64,000 nt of DNA from Cristatella mucedo (taxonomy: Eukaryota > Bryozoa > Phylactolaemata > Cristatellidae): positions 1,195,001-1,259,000 of the forward strand of contig WPIO01000031.1 of the NCBI GenBank assembly GCA_009760855.2, written 5' to 3'. Each line of letters starts with the position of its first letter. Within the stretch, counting starts at the first letter, position 1. Below, in pieces: positions 12,238-23,812 of this stretch. A program made the translations under genes and the position numbers. Below the pieces are notes generated by a model, which did not search any database, was not told the origin of the DNA, and worked only from the letters and a program-made list of their open reading frames with translations.

Positions 12238-12870
12238 GGGAAGGAGCTGCTGACGCAGCTTTACCAATGCTACTTTCTGCAAGTGTCGAGGCGCTAGCGA
12301 AATATCAGGGCCAGCCAATCGTGGAAGGAGACGCATTTTCGGTGGGGTCTCAAGCAACACTTGCTGCTAGAGACCTTAAGGATTCTGTGGCTCAGCTGGA
12401 AACCAAATGCAAGTTCCCGACGAGAGATTCCGTCATTGCGAGGCTGCAAGCAGCAGATTCGTCGATGCGGAGTGCCGTGCCTCCTGCTTCAGCACCGCTA
12501 GAAATTGGGCACAGAAGCACGCCCGATTCCAGGCTTCAACCGACCCCTCAGACGTCCGTGCAATCCTTTCTGAGTAAGGCCGCAGCAACTGCTACTGCAG
12601 AGCGGCGGGCGTCTGTGCGAGGAGGTGAAGTTCAGGAGCGGACTGAAGCAGCAGTTGGTAAACGAGACGTCAAGGATTCCGGCGCGCAGCTAGCGACCGA
12701 AGCCGTCCTTCCGACAAGAGATTCAATGACTGCGGGGCTGAGAGCGGCAGACTCTGCGACGGCTCAGAAAGTCGCGCCGTCTGCTTCAGTTCGTCTGGAA
12801 ATGGAGCGCAGAACAGCGTCTGCTGCCAAGCTTCAACCGACCGCTGAGATCGTGGCGCAGCTCTCGCCGT
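12238..12870 (+). CDS. Array exon 3, fused double unit a
   Basis: 633 nt, 211 codons, phase 1-1, open throughout. Unit one (to 12573) ends at the position where its relatives have the donor a|GTAAGG. Here the next 27 bases (GTAAGGCC...CTGCAG) are read through in frame into a second, 5'-shortened unit carrying KDSGAQLATEAVLPTRDS and RAADSA, which ends at donor t|GTAAGA. Either the old donor at 12574 is still used, or the exon is now a two-unit exon. A 27-base intron would be too short. One Cys in unit one, and one at the final split codon. Confidence 0.78.
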
Positions 12871-14846
12871 GTAAGACCGCAGCAACGGCGGGCGCAGACG
12901 GACGGCTTAAGCGCTGCCTGCAGCTTGCTCGCTGACGTATGCATATAGCTATGGGGGACAATTGCAGTGGAGCTTTGGTGCTACTCACACTAGCACGAAA
13001 AACAATTCGAACGCGGCTCGGCAAATTCAAGTAATTTGTATCGCATTTTTTAAGGGAGACCCGTCGGTTTGGTTTCTAGCCGTGCTTAGTAAGCAGCAGG
13101 ATGAGAGAATTCAACTGCCGAAATGGCAACCAGCAAAGCATAGGAAGTGTTTGAGCGAAGTGTGATGATATATTGTGTGCAGTAATTAGTTTGTGAGGGT
13201 GCGAGCATCTGCTCGTTTAGCACGTACGTTGCTGCGATGTTAGAGCGCACATATTCTTATTAGTAGCTGCTTGCATGGTCTACTGGCAGTAAGACTAAGC
13301 TGATTTCACACGCACGACGTTGAGTCAACTTCCACATTTTATTGTAGCAGTCAAAATGATCGCCTTCTTGAGCACCAGTACGCTTACTTTCAGTGATGAG
13401 GACCAGTTAGTATGCCGTCAAAGCATGGTTTTGGGATAAGCGTCAATCAGCTGAAGCTTTACTTGCATTAAAATCTGACAGCTGAAGCAAACGCAATGCA
13501 TCTAATTTTATGTCAATACTTCATCCACTCTAGCAGTCTCAGACACTAATTCCTTTGAATTTCTGCTTAATGAGTTTATTATTACACATTTGCGTGACTT
13601 GTATCTAACCAGTGAAAAAATGTTCGCATTTGTTTAATTTAGAATTCAGTAACCTTGACAATATGGAAATCGTGAGTCAAAACACTATGGATTTGAATTT
13701 ACTTTAGTGCTTATACTCTCAACGGTAAACTTTAGCGACATTCATAAGCTTCACTTATCTTTGACAGCTATAATGTATTGCCTAAATCACTGGACTAATA
13801 AAATGAGATACTATTCCTTTTAAGTTTTAAATGTAACTCTATAAAATGCTGACGATACGGAATCTAATTAAAGTTTCAGTTTTTCAACTTGGGAGCTGAG
13901 TACCTATAGCATTAATAAATAAGATAAACACTAAATGTGTTAAAGTATGGGTCCTTTAACAAAAAAAGAATAGAACACCATTAATATGGCAAAAATGTGG
14001 GTGAAATAACAAATACAAATATCTCAGAAAACTGACTGTCTCCATAATTCTAATGGAGTTTTGTATTGCAATGCTTTTCTCTCCTCTGGACCAATCTATA
14101 TGTGTAGATAGAATTTGTGACGAGAGTAATGAATATTATTATTCATATTAATGAAATCAGTAGCATGCTTTACCGAATATTTCTGCGTCTGAAATTCAGA
14201 AACTCATGCGGGCAAAACTAAAATTTGCTTACTATTTTAAAAAACCATATTGGCTGTTTTTCATGAATTAAATCCTGATTGGTAGTTCGGCGTAGAGCAG
14301 AGGGTGAACAAACTTACCCTACGTGTGAAGTAGAACTCTTGACATAAGATTGTAGCACTTGCTGCCATTACTTCAAATGCATTTGTTAATCTCGCAATCG
14401 TTCGAGTGCTGATGACAGAAGGAGTACGTTATAAAAAGGGTCGACGACCTTTGCAGAACGCTGCTAACCTGGTCTCTTTCACGTGAGAAATAACTATATC
14501 TGTGTGCAGCAGGTCAGCTACTACCTTATAAGTACTTTGGTCTCTCACTGCATATTTTTTCAATTGTACTACGACGCTGCAATTACTGCAAATTAAAAGA
14601 CTTTAAAACCTACATTACAATTTATAAATTATAAACAAAAGACGATGTCATTATGGCTTTTGAGTATTATTATTATTTGTTTCTTCGGACATAGTTTTTG
14701 GAACAGCTCAATACACGAGACTTGAACTGGGATACTTGAACAAGGTGTTTCACTTAGGGACTTGATAATTAAGGCTTATTAGAATTCGGAAAATTGTCTA
14801 AGTTTGACATGGAGCCCATGCACTTTGGTATTTAATTTTTTTTCAG
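12871..14846. other. Intron with a duplicated segment
   Basis: AT-rich intron. Bases about 13077-13340 are colinear with 18776-19028 downstream of the 18242 exon. The remaining 1.5 kb holds nothing I can name. Confidence 0.55.
13077..13340 (+). repeat. Intronic segmental duplicate, copy 1
   Basis: Shares ordered blocks with 18776-19028: GCTTAGTAA-CAGC, GAGCATCTGCTC (13203 and 18891), GCATGGT and TTCCACAT (13330 and 19018), at a constant offset near 5,690 bases. The duplication that copied the type a exon therefore included its downstream intron. Confidence 0.7.
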
Positions 14847-15182
14847 GGGAAAAATCTGGCGTCGCAGCTTTACCATCCCAACAGGCCCAAATAAGTGAAG
14901 CACTAGCCGAGTTTCCGCCACATTTCGAAGGAGTTCGAATCTTCGAAATGTCTCAGCCGACATTTGCTGCAAAAGAGACTGTTAAATCAGCAGCGTCCCA
15001 GTTGCCGCTGACGGAATCAAAGATACAGACAAGGGATTCAATCACCGAAAAGCTGCAGGCAACGAATTCTGCGATTGAGAAGGTAGAGCTATCTGCAATC
15101 GTCTCTTTGGGAGTCGATACTGAAACCATTCCCGATACGAAGCTTGGAAAGACCTCTCAGATATCGGTGCCACCGTTGCCAG
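14847..15182 (+). CDS. Array exon 4, unit type c
   Basis: 336 nt, 112 codons, phase 1-1. The acceptor is TTTTTTTTCAG, the strongest pyrimidine tract in the array. The donor is g|GTGAGT. It carries LPSQQAQISEALAEF near the start, then TESKIQTRDS and a second half-repeat KLQATNS, ending in a Thr/Ser/Pro tail. No Cys or Trp. Its closest relative is the second half of the 9872 fused exon. It lies between a type a and a type b exon, which gives the local order a-c-b. Confidence 0.82.
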
Positions 15183-16526
15183 GTGAGTTCGTTTCCGAAA
15201 TATGAGCAAGCAAATAACAATAATTCCGGTATAAGTGCGCTAACTAATGTATCGAGCTACTATAGTAAAGACGTTCAGAGATATTTCATCCAAAAATTTC
15301 TACTCCTTGATTCACAGCCCACTCTAGTTCAAGCTTATACAGCGGAATTTAGAAAGCTTAAATGAATATCTTAACGGTTCAAAAAGTTTAATGCATGTTG
15401 GAAATGCACTCAATGCACTTTAAACATTCGAAATGTGAATGACGATTGTCATGTTTTGAATGGTCACAAAATACAAGCGAAATTTTGAAGTCATGTAATG
15501 GTATTTGCCGGTATGAAAATCTGAATACGCCACGCCCCAGAGTTATGTCTGACGAAAGTGTGTTCACACGCGGGGCGTTTTGGTTGCTTGAAGGGTGCAT
15601 CGTTGCCAACTTGTCAGCTAAACCTGCACCCGCCACGGTCCGCAAGCGTATCACTCAGGGGTCAAACGGTGTCATTCCAAAATAGAGCCAGTGGGATGGG
15701 CACTCTGTCAACGATTGCAATGGGCTCTAGAAATGTTTGAATAATTTATTGCCTGACGGACGAAACGAGTGCAATCAAAGCACAGTTCTCAAACGATAAT
15801 CCAGTCGCTCCTCTCAGTGCCAAACACGGCACTTGGCTTCCAGCTGTCCGAAACTCCTCTATATTCCTATTGCTTTCATTAAATAAGTTTTGATTCCAAT
15901 TTATCAATGCACCTCACATGTGCTTTGCCGTGTGAAGTGCATGCAGCTTGTCATTAATACTTCAAAAACAGTCACTTCAGACATAAGCGAGGTGTAAATA
16001 TATTCTCGAATTGTTTTGCAAAAGCAAGGGATTATAGTAGGCTTAATATTAAGTTTCTTCGTTCATAATATGCATTATAGAATGCTTAAAATTAAGTTTC
16101 ATTGTTCATAACATGCACGGCTTTCTCGATTCTCGGAATAAAAAGAGCTGGATCTTATATTGTGAATATGGCTCTACGAAAACGTACTGCAGGAAAAGCT
16201 AAATATGGAATTTGGTGTTTCAGCCGCTGATGAAAGCCGATTTACACTGTGTTAAAATTAAACAAGAAAAACACACTGAAATTGTAAGTGATTAGAAATG
16301 TAAAGACGATGGACGTAAGCCTTTGAATTCTCGTATTGCGAAATAAATACAAATCTTAATGACCTCTTGACTACCCAACTCTGCCACGGAGTCAGGTAAT
16401 GAGGTTTTCTTTGTGTCTGAATAATCACTGCTGCATCAATTATCCAGAAATGTGACATACAAAATTTCAAAATACATTCAAACCTGAATTAAAAAAAATC
16501 TTTAATAAATGTTGCTTCGCTTTCAG
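15183..16526. other. Intron
   Basis: 1.34-kb AT-rich intron. Overlapping open frames around 15446-15740 show no splice context or resemblance to array exons, and I treat them as chance. Confidence 0.5.
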
Positions 16527-16862
16527 CTCAAAGAGCTGAAGATGAAAGCTTGCTAACTCAACGGGCTGTAAGCGTCGACACACTGGCAAAGATCGGTCCT
16601 AAGACGTCAGTCGAACCAGAATTACTTCCGATGGGGTCTCAGGTAGTAGCTTTTACAGAAGCTGCAAAGGAAATGGGAGCGCAGCCGACGACGGAATCCA
16701 AGCTTCTGAGCGCGGACTCCGTGATTATAAAGCCTCACACAGCGGATTCGGGGATTCAAAGGGTCCGGCAGACTGAATCTGTCTCGGCACGAGCAGAGCC
16801 CGCAGGTGCGCTTGCAATGGCGGCTCAACCGACCGCTCAGACGTCTGCAGAACCCTCGATGA
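16527..16862 (+). CDS. Array exon 5, unit type b
   Basis: 336 nt, 112 codons, phase 1-1. Acceptor CTTCGCTTTCAG, donor a|GTGAGT. It starts AEDESLLTQRAVSVDTLAKI, has the TESKLLSADS version of the family signature, then HTADSGIQRV, a second degenerate copy of the same ten-residue pattern, and ends in an Ala/Gln/Thr tail. It aligns with the first half of the 9872 exon, whose reading frame is lost, so this is the working copy of that pair. No recognised domain. Confidence 0.82.
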
Positions 16863-18241
16863 GTGAGTTTTCAGCAAAGTCCAACTCATGAAAAAAGGCT
16901 TTTACTTTCAGCAAAGTACCCATTAACCTGGCGAAATGTCATTCTCAATAGTATACCAACGCTGCAGCAGCCATATCTATCCTGTTTCACAGTTCGTAGT
17001 AGCAAGTAACACTTGGAACCCCAGCCTACTTATTCCAAGTTTTGTATCTGTTCTGTAGCTAGAGTGACGTAGGGGCGTCGAATCGAGCCGCTCTCAATGC
17101 AGGCTGGGTGGATTGAGTGTGGACGCCAATACACATTCGATGGACCCGAAAAGTGTCTAGTGATATTAGATTGATATTTAGCTGTTGTCTTCACCGGTTA
17201 AAAAGTCCGTACATGCCCAAGATAAATAGGATATTAGCTATGAGACTCCATCTTTTTAATGGAAGTTTAAATTCACCAATCGTCACTGTTAAACTTCGAA
17301 TGAACATCTTCCGCTCCTTTGAGATTGCAACGGATTGTAGATTTGAGATTGAAATTGCAATTTGCAACATTGCAACATAATACTACATGCCTTCAATAAA
17401 GGCAAGACAAGCTACAAGAAAACCCAACCTTTCCCTCGCTTAATGCTCTCAATCCTTGTGAATAATCAGTGCTTGTGCGTTCTGCCACCAATCATGTTGC
17501 CATAACATATCAGTCAACATCCCTCGTTTAAGGCCCGTGTTATTGTGCCTCGAACCTAAATGTTGAGGTCACCAAAAACATGAATTAGTGTTTTTATTAC
17601 GTGATAATGACCTGAATTTCAACGAATGCCTTTTAAAAGAACTATGGTCAAAATGCTTGCACGATATGCCAATAGCAGGGCACTCGTACCCTTAAATTGT
17701 ATTTTGTTTTTCATAGACTGTGACAATTAGGGTAGCCAGGATCAAGCCATGGTGAGGCAGATCTTGATCTCTCTGCAGGTTTGACCAAGTGGTTAAGGTG
17801 CTGGCCTCAACCAAGTTTAAGATGATGGTATTTGATGAATGAGATCGTGGGCTATATGTCTTTTTCGTTGCCACCAATCAAGAGAAGGTGAAGGTCCCTT
17901 TGGGCAGCATTGCTACTAGACACGCTTCTTCAGGTCAGACTTAGTAGGGCCAGGTTTCGCTGTCCCTCCATGCCTAGGCCCACTGCTATGACGAACGATT
18001 TCAAAGTTCATCAAGAGCATTAGTATTCTTAAGCAGTAAACTTCTCACAGTATAATAAGCTATTTAGGCTCTACCGAATCTTCATAAAGCTTTCTAGATG
18101 CGAGTTTTCTTCAATGATGCATTAGTATTTTAAAGAAAGCATAGTCTCAGTGAACCCTATTAAATAGGATTATTAGTAATCATCCTAAAGTTTCTTTAAG
18201 GAGGTAAGACGATGATGCAATTCTTGCAGTTTTATTTGTAG
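16863..18241. other. Intron
   Basis: AT-rich intron containing a possible tRNA-like SINE relic at 17760-17900. The last 125 bases are homologous to the flanks upstream of the other type a exons (ATTAGTATTTTAAAGAAAGC). Confidence 0.5.
17760..17900 (+). repeat. Possible tRNA-derived SINE relic
   Basis: GACCAAGTGGTTAAGGTGCT at about 17785 looks like a tRNA A-box region, followed about 50 bases later by a weak B-box-like GAGATCGTGGGC. No clear tail. Decayed, or a chance match. Confidence 0.3.
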
Positions 18242-18577
18242 TGGAGAGATCTTACGGCACTGCTTTACCGATACAGCAGCCTGCAAGTATCGAAACGCTA
18301 GCGAAATTTCAGGGCATGCCAACAGTCGAAGAAGGCGCACTTCCGGTTGGGTCTCATTCATGGCTGGCTGCAAAGGATGTTACGAGTACTGTAGCCCCGT
18401 TGGAGACCCAATAAAAGCCTGCAACGAGAGATTCTGTCATTGCGAGGCTGCAAGGGGTAGATTCTGTGATGCAGAAAGTTGTTTCGTCTGCTGAAGCCCA
18501 GCTGACAATGGAGCGCAAATCATTACCCGATTCAAAGCTTCAAACGACCTCTCAAGCGTCTGTGCAACCATCGCCGA
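18242..18577 (+). pseudogene. Array exon 6, unit type a, nonsense-mutated
   Basis: 336 nt with intact splice sites (TTTTATTTGTAG acceptor, a|GTAAGG donor) and intact length, but an in-frame TAA at 18412-18414 sits where relatives have the Ser codon of TESK. The rest still reads well (LPIQQPASIETLAKFQGMP before the stop, ATRDSVIARLQ after). The lesion is one base and the exon is skippable in frame, so it could be silent, skipped, or used as a poison exon. Sequence alone cannot tell. Confidence 0.75.
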
Positions 18578-20454
18578 GTAAGGCCACTGCAAATGCATTC
18601 GCAGGATGAGGAATGGAGTACCACAAACACTGTACTTTCTAATTTAAACAACTAACGTGTGCAATTGCAATGCAGATTTGTAAAAAATAATGCTAGCATT
18701 AACAGTTGGAACACAATTTCTTATATCAAAGTAAATGCCTTCTCATTTTTTAATACAGGCTAATGTTGGGGTTTGTAGTCAAGCTTAGTAAACAGCTGGG
18801 TGAAAGAATGTGATGGCCAAATGATATGTAGCAAGCTATAGGATATATTCCACCGAAGTTTATATATGCTGTAGTAGTCGGTGAGATAGTGAGCATCTGC
18901 TCATTCTGTGCATAGATTCCAGTGATGTTATGGCTCGCTTGTTCCTGTAACAGGCTGCTCGCATGGTATATATTTGGTAACAAGAGGCTACTTTTAGACA
19001 CACGAAGTTGAGTTACCTTCCACATATCCAAATAGTGGTAAAAAAGATCGCTTATGCTTATCGCTCTGTCTGTAAGTGACCCTCGATGCTGATAGTCATT
19101 TACAGTGACAAAAAGCCAACGGTCAGGGAAAAGTGTAAGTAATCACAAGCTTTAAATATGATCGCTGAATTGAATGACTTTCCTCTAATTTATGTAAACA
19201 TAGTACCTACTGTGGCTGTCGAAGCGAAACCTCAGTGCCCGAATGTGTCTCACTGCTACTTTGGAGTTAATCACTTGCTCGATCACCTAATTAGTATGTG
19301 TAAAAAATCACTTTAGCTTTGAGGGCTAAGTACTAAAAATCCCGATTGTCATTGAGCGACGAGCTTTCTCTGCATTCCTAGCCTTACTGGCTCTTCAATA
19401 ACGTGGTGCCTACATCTCAGGAGTAAATAAATAAAATATCTTTTTGCATGTTTTCAGGGCAATTCTCAAAAATGCGTACGATGGGGAAATTGAATCAAAT
19501 TTAAGTTGCAGATCTAAGGCTACATATTAAGGGCACTACAGCACAATTTAAGGTACGGACACAAAGTACATTACAGAAACGATAGGTCCTTGCAAGCATA
19601 ACTAGAAAACAAAAAATAACGATTAGAAAAGACTGGAATGTATGAAGATCGCAGCTGTGCTCCACAATTGTTCTTCAGGGAAAGGTTGATTGTTTGTATT
19701 GAAATGTACTTCTCCGCTTCGTACCTACACGTATGAAAAAGATGCTTATGATGGCCATAACTTCTATTAAATTTTCCACCGAAAATAATTTCATATAAGC
19801 ATACACAATTTAGACGGACAAAGTGAAAAGACTTTGCAGTGTGGATACATCTATTAACTGGTTTAAATAAAGATAATCCTGATGGTGGTTTAGTTTAAGC
19901 TCGAATGGAAGGAATAGCATAATTTGCCCTACTTGTGAAAAGAGGTCTTAAAAATAAATTGAAATCCTTTTCATGACTCCAAAAGCGTTGTCTAGTTTTG
20001 CAATAATTCATTTCGCTGAAACTACCTGCAAAGTCTGCAAGTATTTTTGTTAGTAGCACAAAAGACATTTTCTGCATTATTATTTTTTTATTAACTCCAA
20101 GCCTTTTTAATGTGTTTTTAATCCGTACTTGCGGCTAAATAATTAGCTTAAAAAAGAAAACCGAAGATTCTTTCATACATGAATTAAACTCCTCCAAATA
20201 TCCTAACAAAATCTCTTGATTTAGTGACATGGGTTGTGATTTTTAAAACAGCTTAGTGTATTACTATTCAGCTAATATACTTGAGAAAAAGAATTTCTCT
20301 ATATATTTTAATAATAAGGTTTTGACCAGTAGCTCATCAGTTGTTCCTAAGAAAACATAGTATACGCGCACCTTATTTATGAGGAATATCAGCACTGCTC
20401 TACATTTCTGCTTGAAGGCCAGACTCAGATGGCATTTTGCTGATCCACTTGTAG
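18578..20454. other. Intron with a duplicated segment
   Basis: AT-rich. Bases 18776-19028 duplicate 13077-13340. The rest shows no named feature. Confidence 0.5.
18776..19028 (+). repeat. Intronic segmental duplicate, copy 2
   Basis: Colinear with 13077-13340. The match degrades but keeps its spacing, consistent with an older tandem duplication of exon plus intron. Confidence 0.7.
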
Positions 20455-20787
20455 ATCAAAGAGCTGACGGCTCAGCTTTACCGACACGACTATCGGCAAG
20501 TATAGATAAGCTAGCAACATTTCAGGACATGCCTCCGTTGGAAGAAGAAAAATTTCCGGTGGGAGCTCAAGTACACCTTGTCGCAAGAGGTGCTAAGGAG
20601 TTTGAGGCTCAGCTGGAGACCGAATCCATGCTCCCGATGAGAGATTCTCTTCTTTTGAAGGTGCAAGCGGCCAATTCTTCGAAGCAGGTCGTTCTTCCTA
20701 CTTCAGTCCCGCTGGAAATTGAGCTTAAATCCAAGCTTGATTTAACGCTTGAACCGACCTCTCAAACGTCAGTGCAACCGTCGCTGA
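20455..20787 (+). CDS. Array exon 7, unit type a
   Basis: 333 nt, 111 codons, phase 1-1. Acceptor TCCACTTGTAG, donor a|GTAAGT. It reads ALPTRLSASIDKLATFQDMP, then ETESMLPMRDS and KVQAANSS, then LEIELKSKLDLTLEPTSQTS to the end. The tail is closest to exon 1, which has the same SELDLTL stretch. No Cys or Trp. It is the last clear member of the TESK/TRDS family. Confidence 0.82.
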
Positions 20788-21003
20788 GTAAGTCCACAGT
20801 AGCTGTCAGGGCTACAAGAAGACTGCAGCCTTTTCTGCATCGTACTTGTGAATCTAGATAGTGATCGCATATATATTCAGCGGATATTTTTCGGGTAATC
20901 GCTGTCCGTTCCATTCCTTTACACTTTATTTTTGGTTTAATCCGTATAGGTGATGATGGGAAATGTAGTCGACAGGGAACGTGCCATCTCAATCATCCGA
21001 GAT
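20788..21003. other. Intron start
   Basis: Short intron stretch up to the MITE. Nothing else seen. Confidence 0.5.
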
Positions 21004-21181
21004 CAGTGGTTCTCAATCCTGACCCCTTTGGAGGTTGAACGATGCTTTGGCAGGGGTCGCCTAAGACCAGTGGAAACACGCATTTTCCCATTTCGTACAC
21101 AATAATTGTATGGTTGGGGGTTACCACATTATGAAGAACTGTACTAAAGGGTCGAGGCATTAGGAATGTTGAGAACCACTG
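21004..21181. mobile_element. SPIN-like hAT MITE, 178 bp
   Basis: Second copy of the element at 628-814, with the same 13-base terminal inverted repeats and the GGGGTCGCCTAAGACCA segment. The flanking 8-mers TCCGAGAT and TCCTAGAT (7 of 8 identical) are the target duplication expected for hAT integration. It lies in an intron. Confidence 0.88.
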
Positions 21182-21616
21182 TCCTAGATCAAATTATTGC
21201 TGGGCATTAACTTCAGAAATCCAGCCAGGTCAAAATGCCATTCCCACACGAAGTGAATAGTGTAACAAAAATTGTGCGTGAATGAAATCTGAATTGGTGA
21301 CTTAGTTGATTATTAGTCTGCCGCATGAACAATAACCGTTAGTAGCCAGTTGTAAAACATGCCTCGCCTATATATACTTTTAGTTTCATACAATCCGATT
21401 ATGGTTTGAATAAAAGATGGCACCACCATTACTTTATTTTGATGTTTTCTTGACATTCCCCCTTAACGTAACGACAAATAACATTGGGGATTTAAATATT
21501 TGGATGCCTTTATAGCATCCTGCAATATGGCTGCATGACTAGTTAACAAATCCTAGAGAATCTGCCTTGTGTCTGCTACTCTGAAGGAGCTGCAATAGCT
21601 TCAAATTGATCAATGG

Positions 21617-21624
<8 letters not shown>
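21182..21624. other. Intron
   Basis: Unremarkable intron sequence ending at an AAT-repeat run that is the tail of the next, inverted LINE. Confidence 0.5.
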
Positions 21625-21648
<24 letters not shown>

Positions 21649-22955
21649 GTACTTTAAAAAGCGCCCTCTGAGAACTTAATCTCTCTTTAGGCGCTTTACG
21701 TTTGCTGCAAAGGGAAATGCAATTAAATGGTAAGTAAAATCATGCTTGAAAAACAAACAATATTAATAACATGGTTAGGGGTGACATGCACAGGGTCAGC
21801 ATGCAAATGTGGTTAGTGGCAGCATGCACAGTGTCAGCACGGATAAGCACGTGAGGGACGAATCACAGGGACCCACTAAATGCTGTCCTAAATAGGTGTG
21901 TTTTTAAGTTCTTTTTAAATGTGGTCAAGTCAGGGAATGTTCTGACGCAGGTCGGGAGGGAGTTACAAGCTTTGGGAGCGTACGAACTAAATGCATGGTC
22001 TCCAAAGGATTTTAGGTTTGTACGAGGTATTTCTAGACTGTTGGATTCCGAAAAGCGGGTGGTACGATGCTTGGCCTGATGGGGGAGTATGTTGGAGAGA
22101 TAGGCTGGAGCCATAGAATGAAGGGACCTAAAAGTGAGCGACAAAACCTTGAAGTCAATCCGTTGCTTGACTGGTAGCCAGTGCATGTCGGCGAGAAGTG
22201 GAGTGATGTGGCAACTGCGACGCTCACGACAGACAAGCCTAGCTGCAGAGTTTTGCACCAGCTGCAATCGCCTGATCGCACATGCTGGTAGGCCAGTGAG
22301 CAGTGAGTTGCAGAAGTCGAGACGAGATGTCACGAATGCATGGATCAACTTAGACGTGGTATCCTTATCTAAACAAGCCCGAATTTTAGCAATATTATGA
22401 AGCTGAAAATAGGCAGCTTTGACCGTGGAGCTAATATGGTCGTCTAACGAGAGGTCGCTTTGGAATATGACACCTAGATTTTGAGCTGATTCGACAGGAG
22501 ATATGCTGGCAGAGCCAATTTTGAGCATCAGCCTTTCCAATTTCTGAATCACACTGGGTTTGCCCATAACTAGTAAGTTAGTTTTGTCATCGTTTAGTTT
22601 TAAAAAAATTGCTGCCATCCATGTGCGGATGTCATCAATGCATGCAGCTAGTGAGTTTAGAGAATTTGTGGTGCTTGAAGGCTGGGAGGGATCGAAGCAA
22701 AGGTACAACTGAGTGTCATCCGCATAGAAGTGAAAGCTTAGATTGTGCTTGGCAGTCACATCAGCAAGAGGCAAAGTATAAACCGTGAAAAGAACCGGAC
22801 CTAGCACGGAGCCCTGAGGTACTCCATATTTCAGAGGTACTTCAGATGATCTTTGTCGATTCACGTCAATACTCTGGAGTCTCCCACTGAGATAGGACCT
22901 GAAACACTGCAGAGCAGTGCCAGTGATGCCCAGGCGAGATGAGAGGCGCTCTAGA
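21625..22955 (-). mobile_element. LINE family A, longest intact reverse-transcriptase frame
   Basis: Minus-strand 5'-truncated copy with a 333-residue open frame (21863-22864). It runs from the palm motif GVPQGSVLGPVLF (residues 14-26) and the catalytic YADD (47-50), through the thumb-like KLNDDKTNLL and LSLTFRSLHSMAPAYL segments, to a C-terminus followed by the family 3' UTR and AAT tail. The absence of breaks over 1 kb makes this the youngest LINE A copy here. The endonuclease and fingers are missing. Confidence 0.88.
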
Positions 22956-22979
22956 ACAGAGTAGAGTTCGTATGCTCGA

Positions 22980-23370
22980 ACAAACGGCCTGCCATATCTT
23001 GGCTCCTTCGTACCTAGCTTGACTGTTGTACCAAGTTCAGCCTTCTCGTGCCCACAGGTTCTCTATGGACCGCCGGGGCAAAGTTATTTGCCCTGCACTT
23101 GATAGACTGACTGTAGAACTCACTTCCATAATTTTTACTCAATGATATCTACTCTCCTTCTGCAGACTGTGGCACATACTTTCCAGCCATCCTAATTTGC
23201 TACTCCCTTATACTCTCTCTCGATTGCCCTCCTGACTCACCTATAATTCTCTAACTTAATCTGTCCTGCGTGTGATGAAGCCTGTTGGCTACCAAAAGCT
23301 TTCCAATAGCCGCTTAGGTTTTGAGTTTACAGCGGAAAACTCTCCTGCCTAACTTCGCCTATTATTTGTG
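22980..23370 (+). mobile_element. LINE family B, 3' relic
   Basis: Plus-strand remnant matching the last 130 codons and 3' end of LINE B (LAPSYLA near 23000, then the TGATGAAG-CTGTTGGCTACC and AAACTCTCCTGCC blocks near 23270-23350). Many small deletions and stops. Confidence 0.7.
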
Positions 23371-23654
23371 GCTTTTTGCCTGTTTGGAGCAACAGATAGC
23401 AATATATATCTGGATAGTTTATCCAGACATCGCACGAAAGATTTAAGACCGGCTGATTCGTTAAAATTTATTGCATAGCACCTGACAAGTATTGGCGGCT
23501 TTCACACTCGGTTCAACCGAAAAAAAGGCTTTGATTGCTGGAAGAATCGAACCAGAACTTGCCAAAAACTTTGTGTGCTTCGCTGCTGGTTCGGGACTAG
23601 AGGTTTGAGGAATTTTGAGGCAAGCTCTGTCAGTTTCAACACAATAGAATGTAA
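23371..23654. other. Intron
   Basis: No feature recognised. Confidence 0.45.
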
Positions 23655-23812
23655 GCTGATTTAACAGCTTCATTTTTGATAGTGGCAGAAGAGCCTACTT
23701 GGCTATCGCCACCGCTTGTTGTGGTCTACAATTGATGTACCACTTCTGGTTTCAAACCCACGACCTGGGTCGTAAAGAGTGAGCACCATACCCCGGGCTA
23801 AGACTCTGAGGC
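23655..23812 (-). mobile_element. tRNA-derived SINE (type 1), decayed
   Basis: Minus-strand copy. It has the AGCTGATTTAACAGC tail, the GGCTATCGCCACCGCTTG body and the CCCACGACCTGGGTCG box region of type 1. Confidence 0.65.

Noticed and set aside
15446-15740. Overlapping plus-strand frames of 60-79 codons
   Set aside because: No acceptor or donor in array phase and no similarity to modules. Probably chance.
8656-20787. CRISPR-like array, because of regular repeated units
   Set aside because: The repeats are about 335-bp coding exons in a eukaryotic splice context, not short palindromic repeats with uniform spacers.
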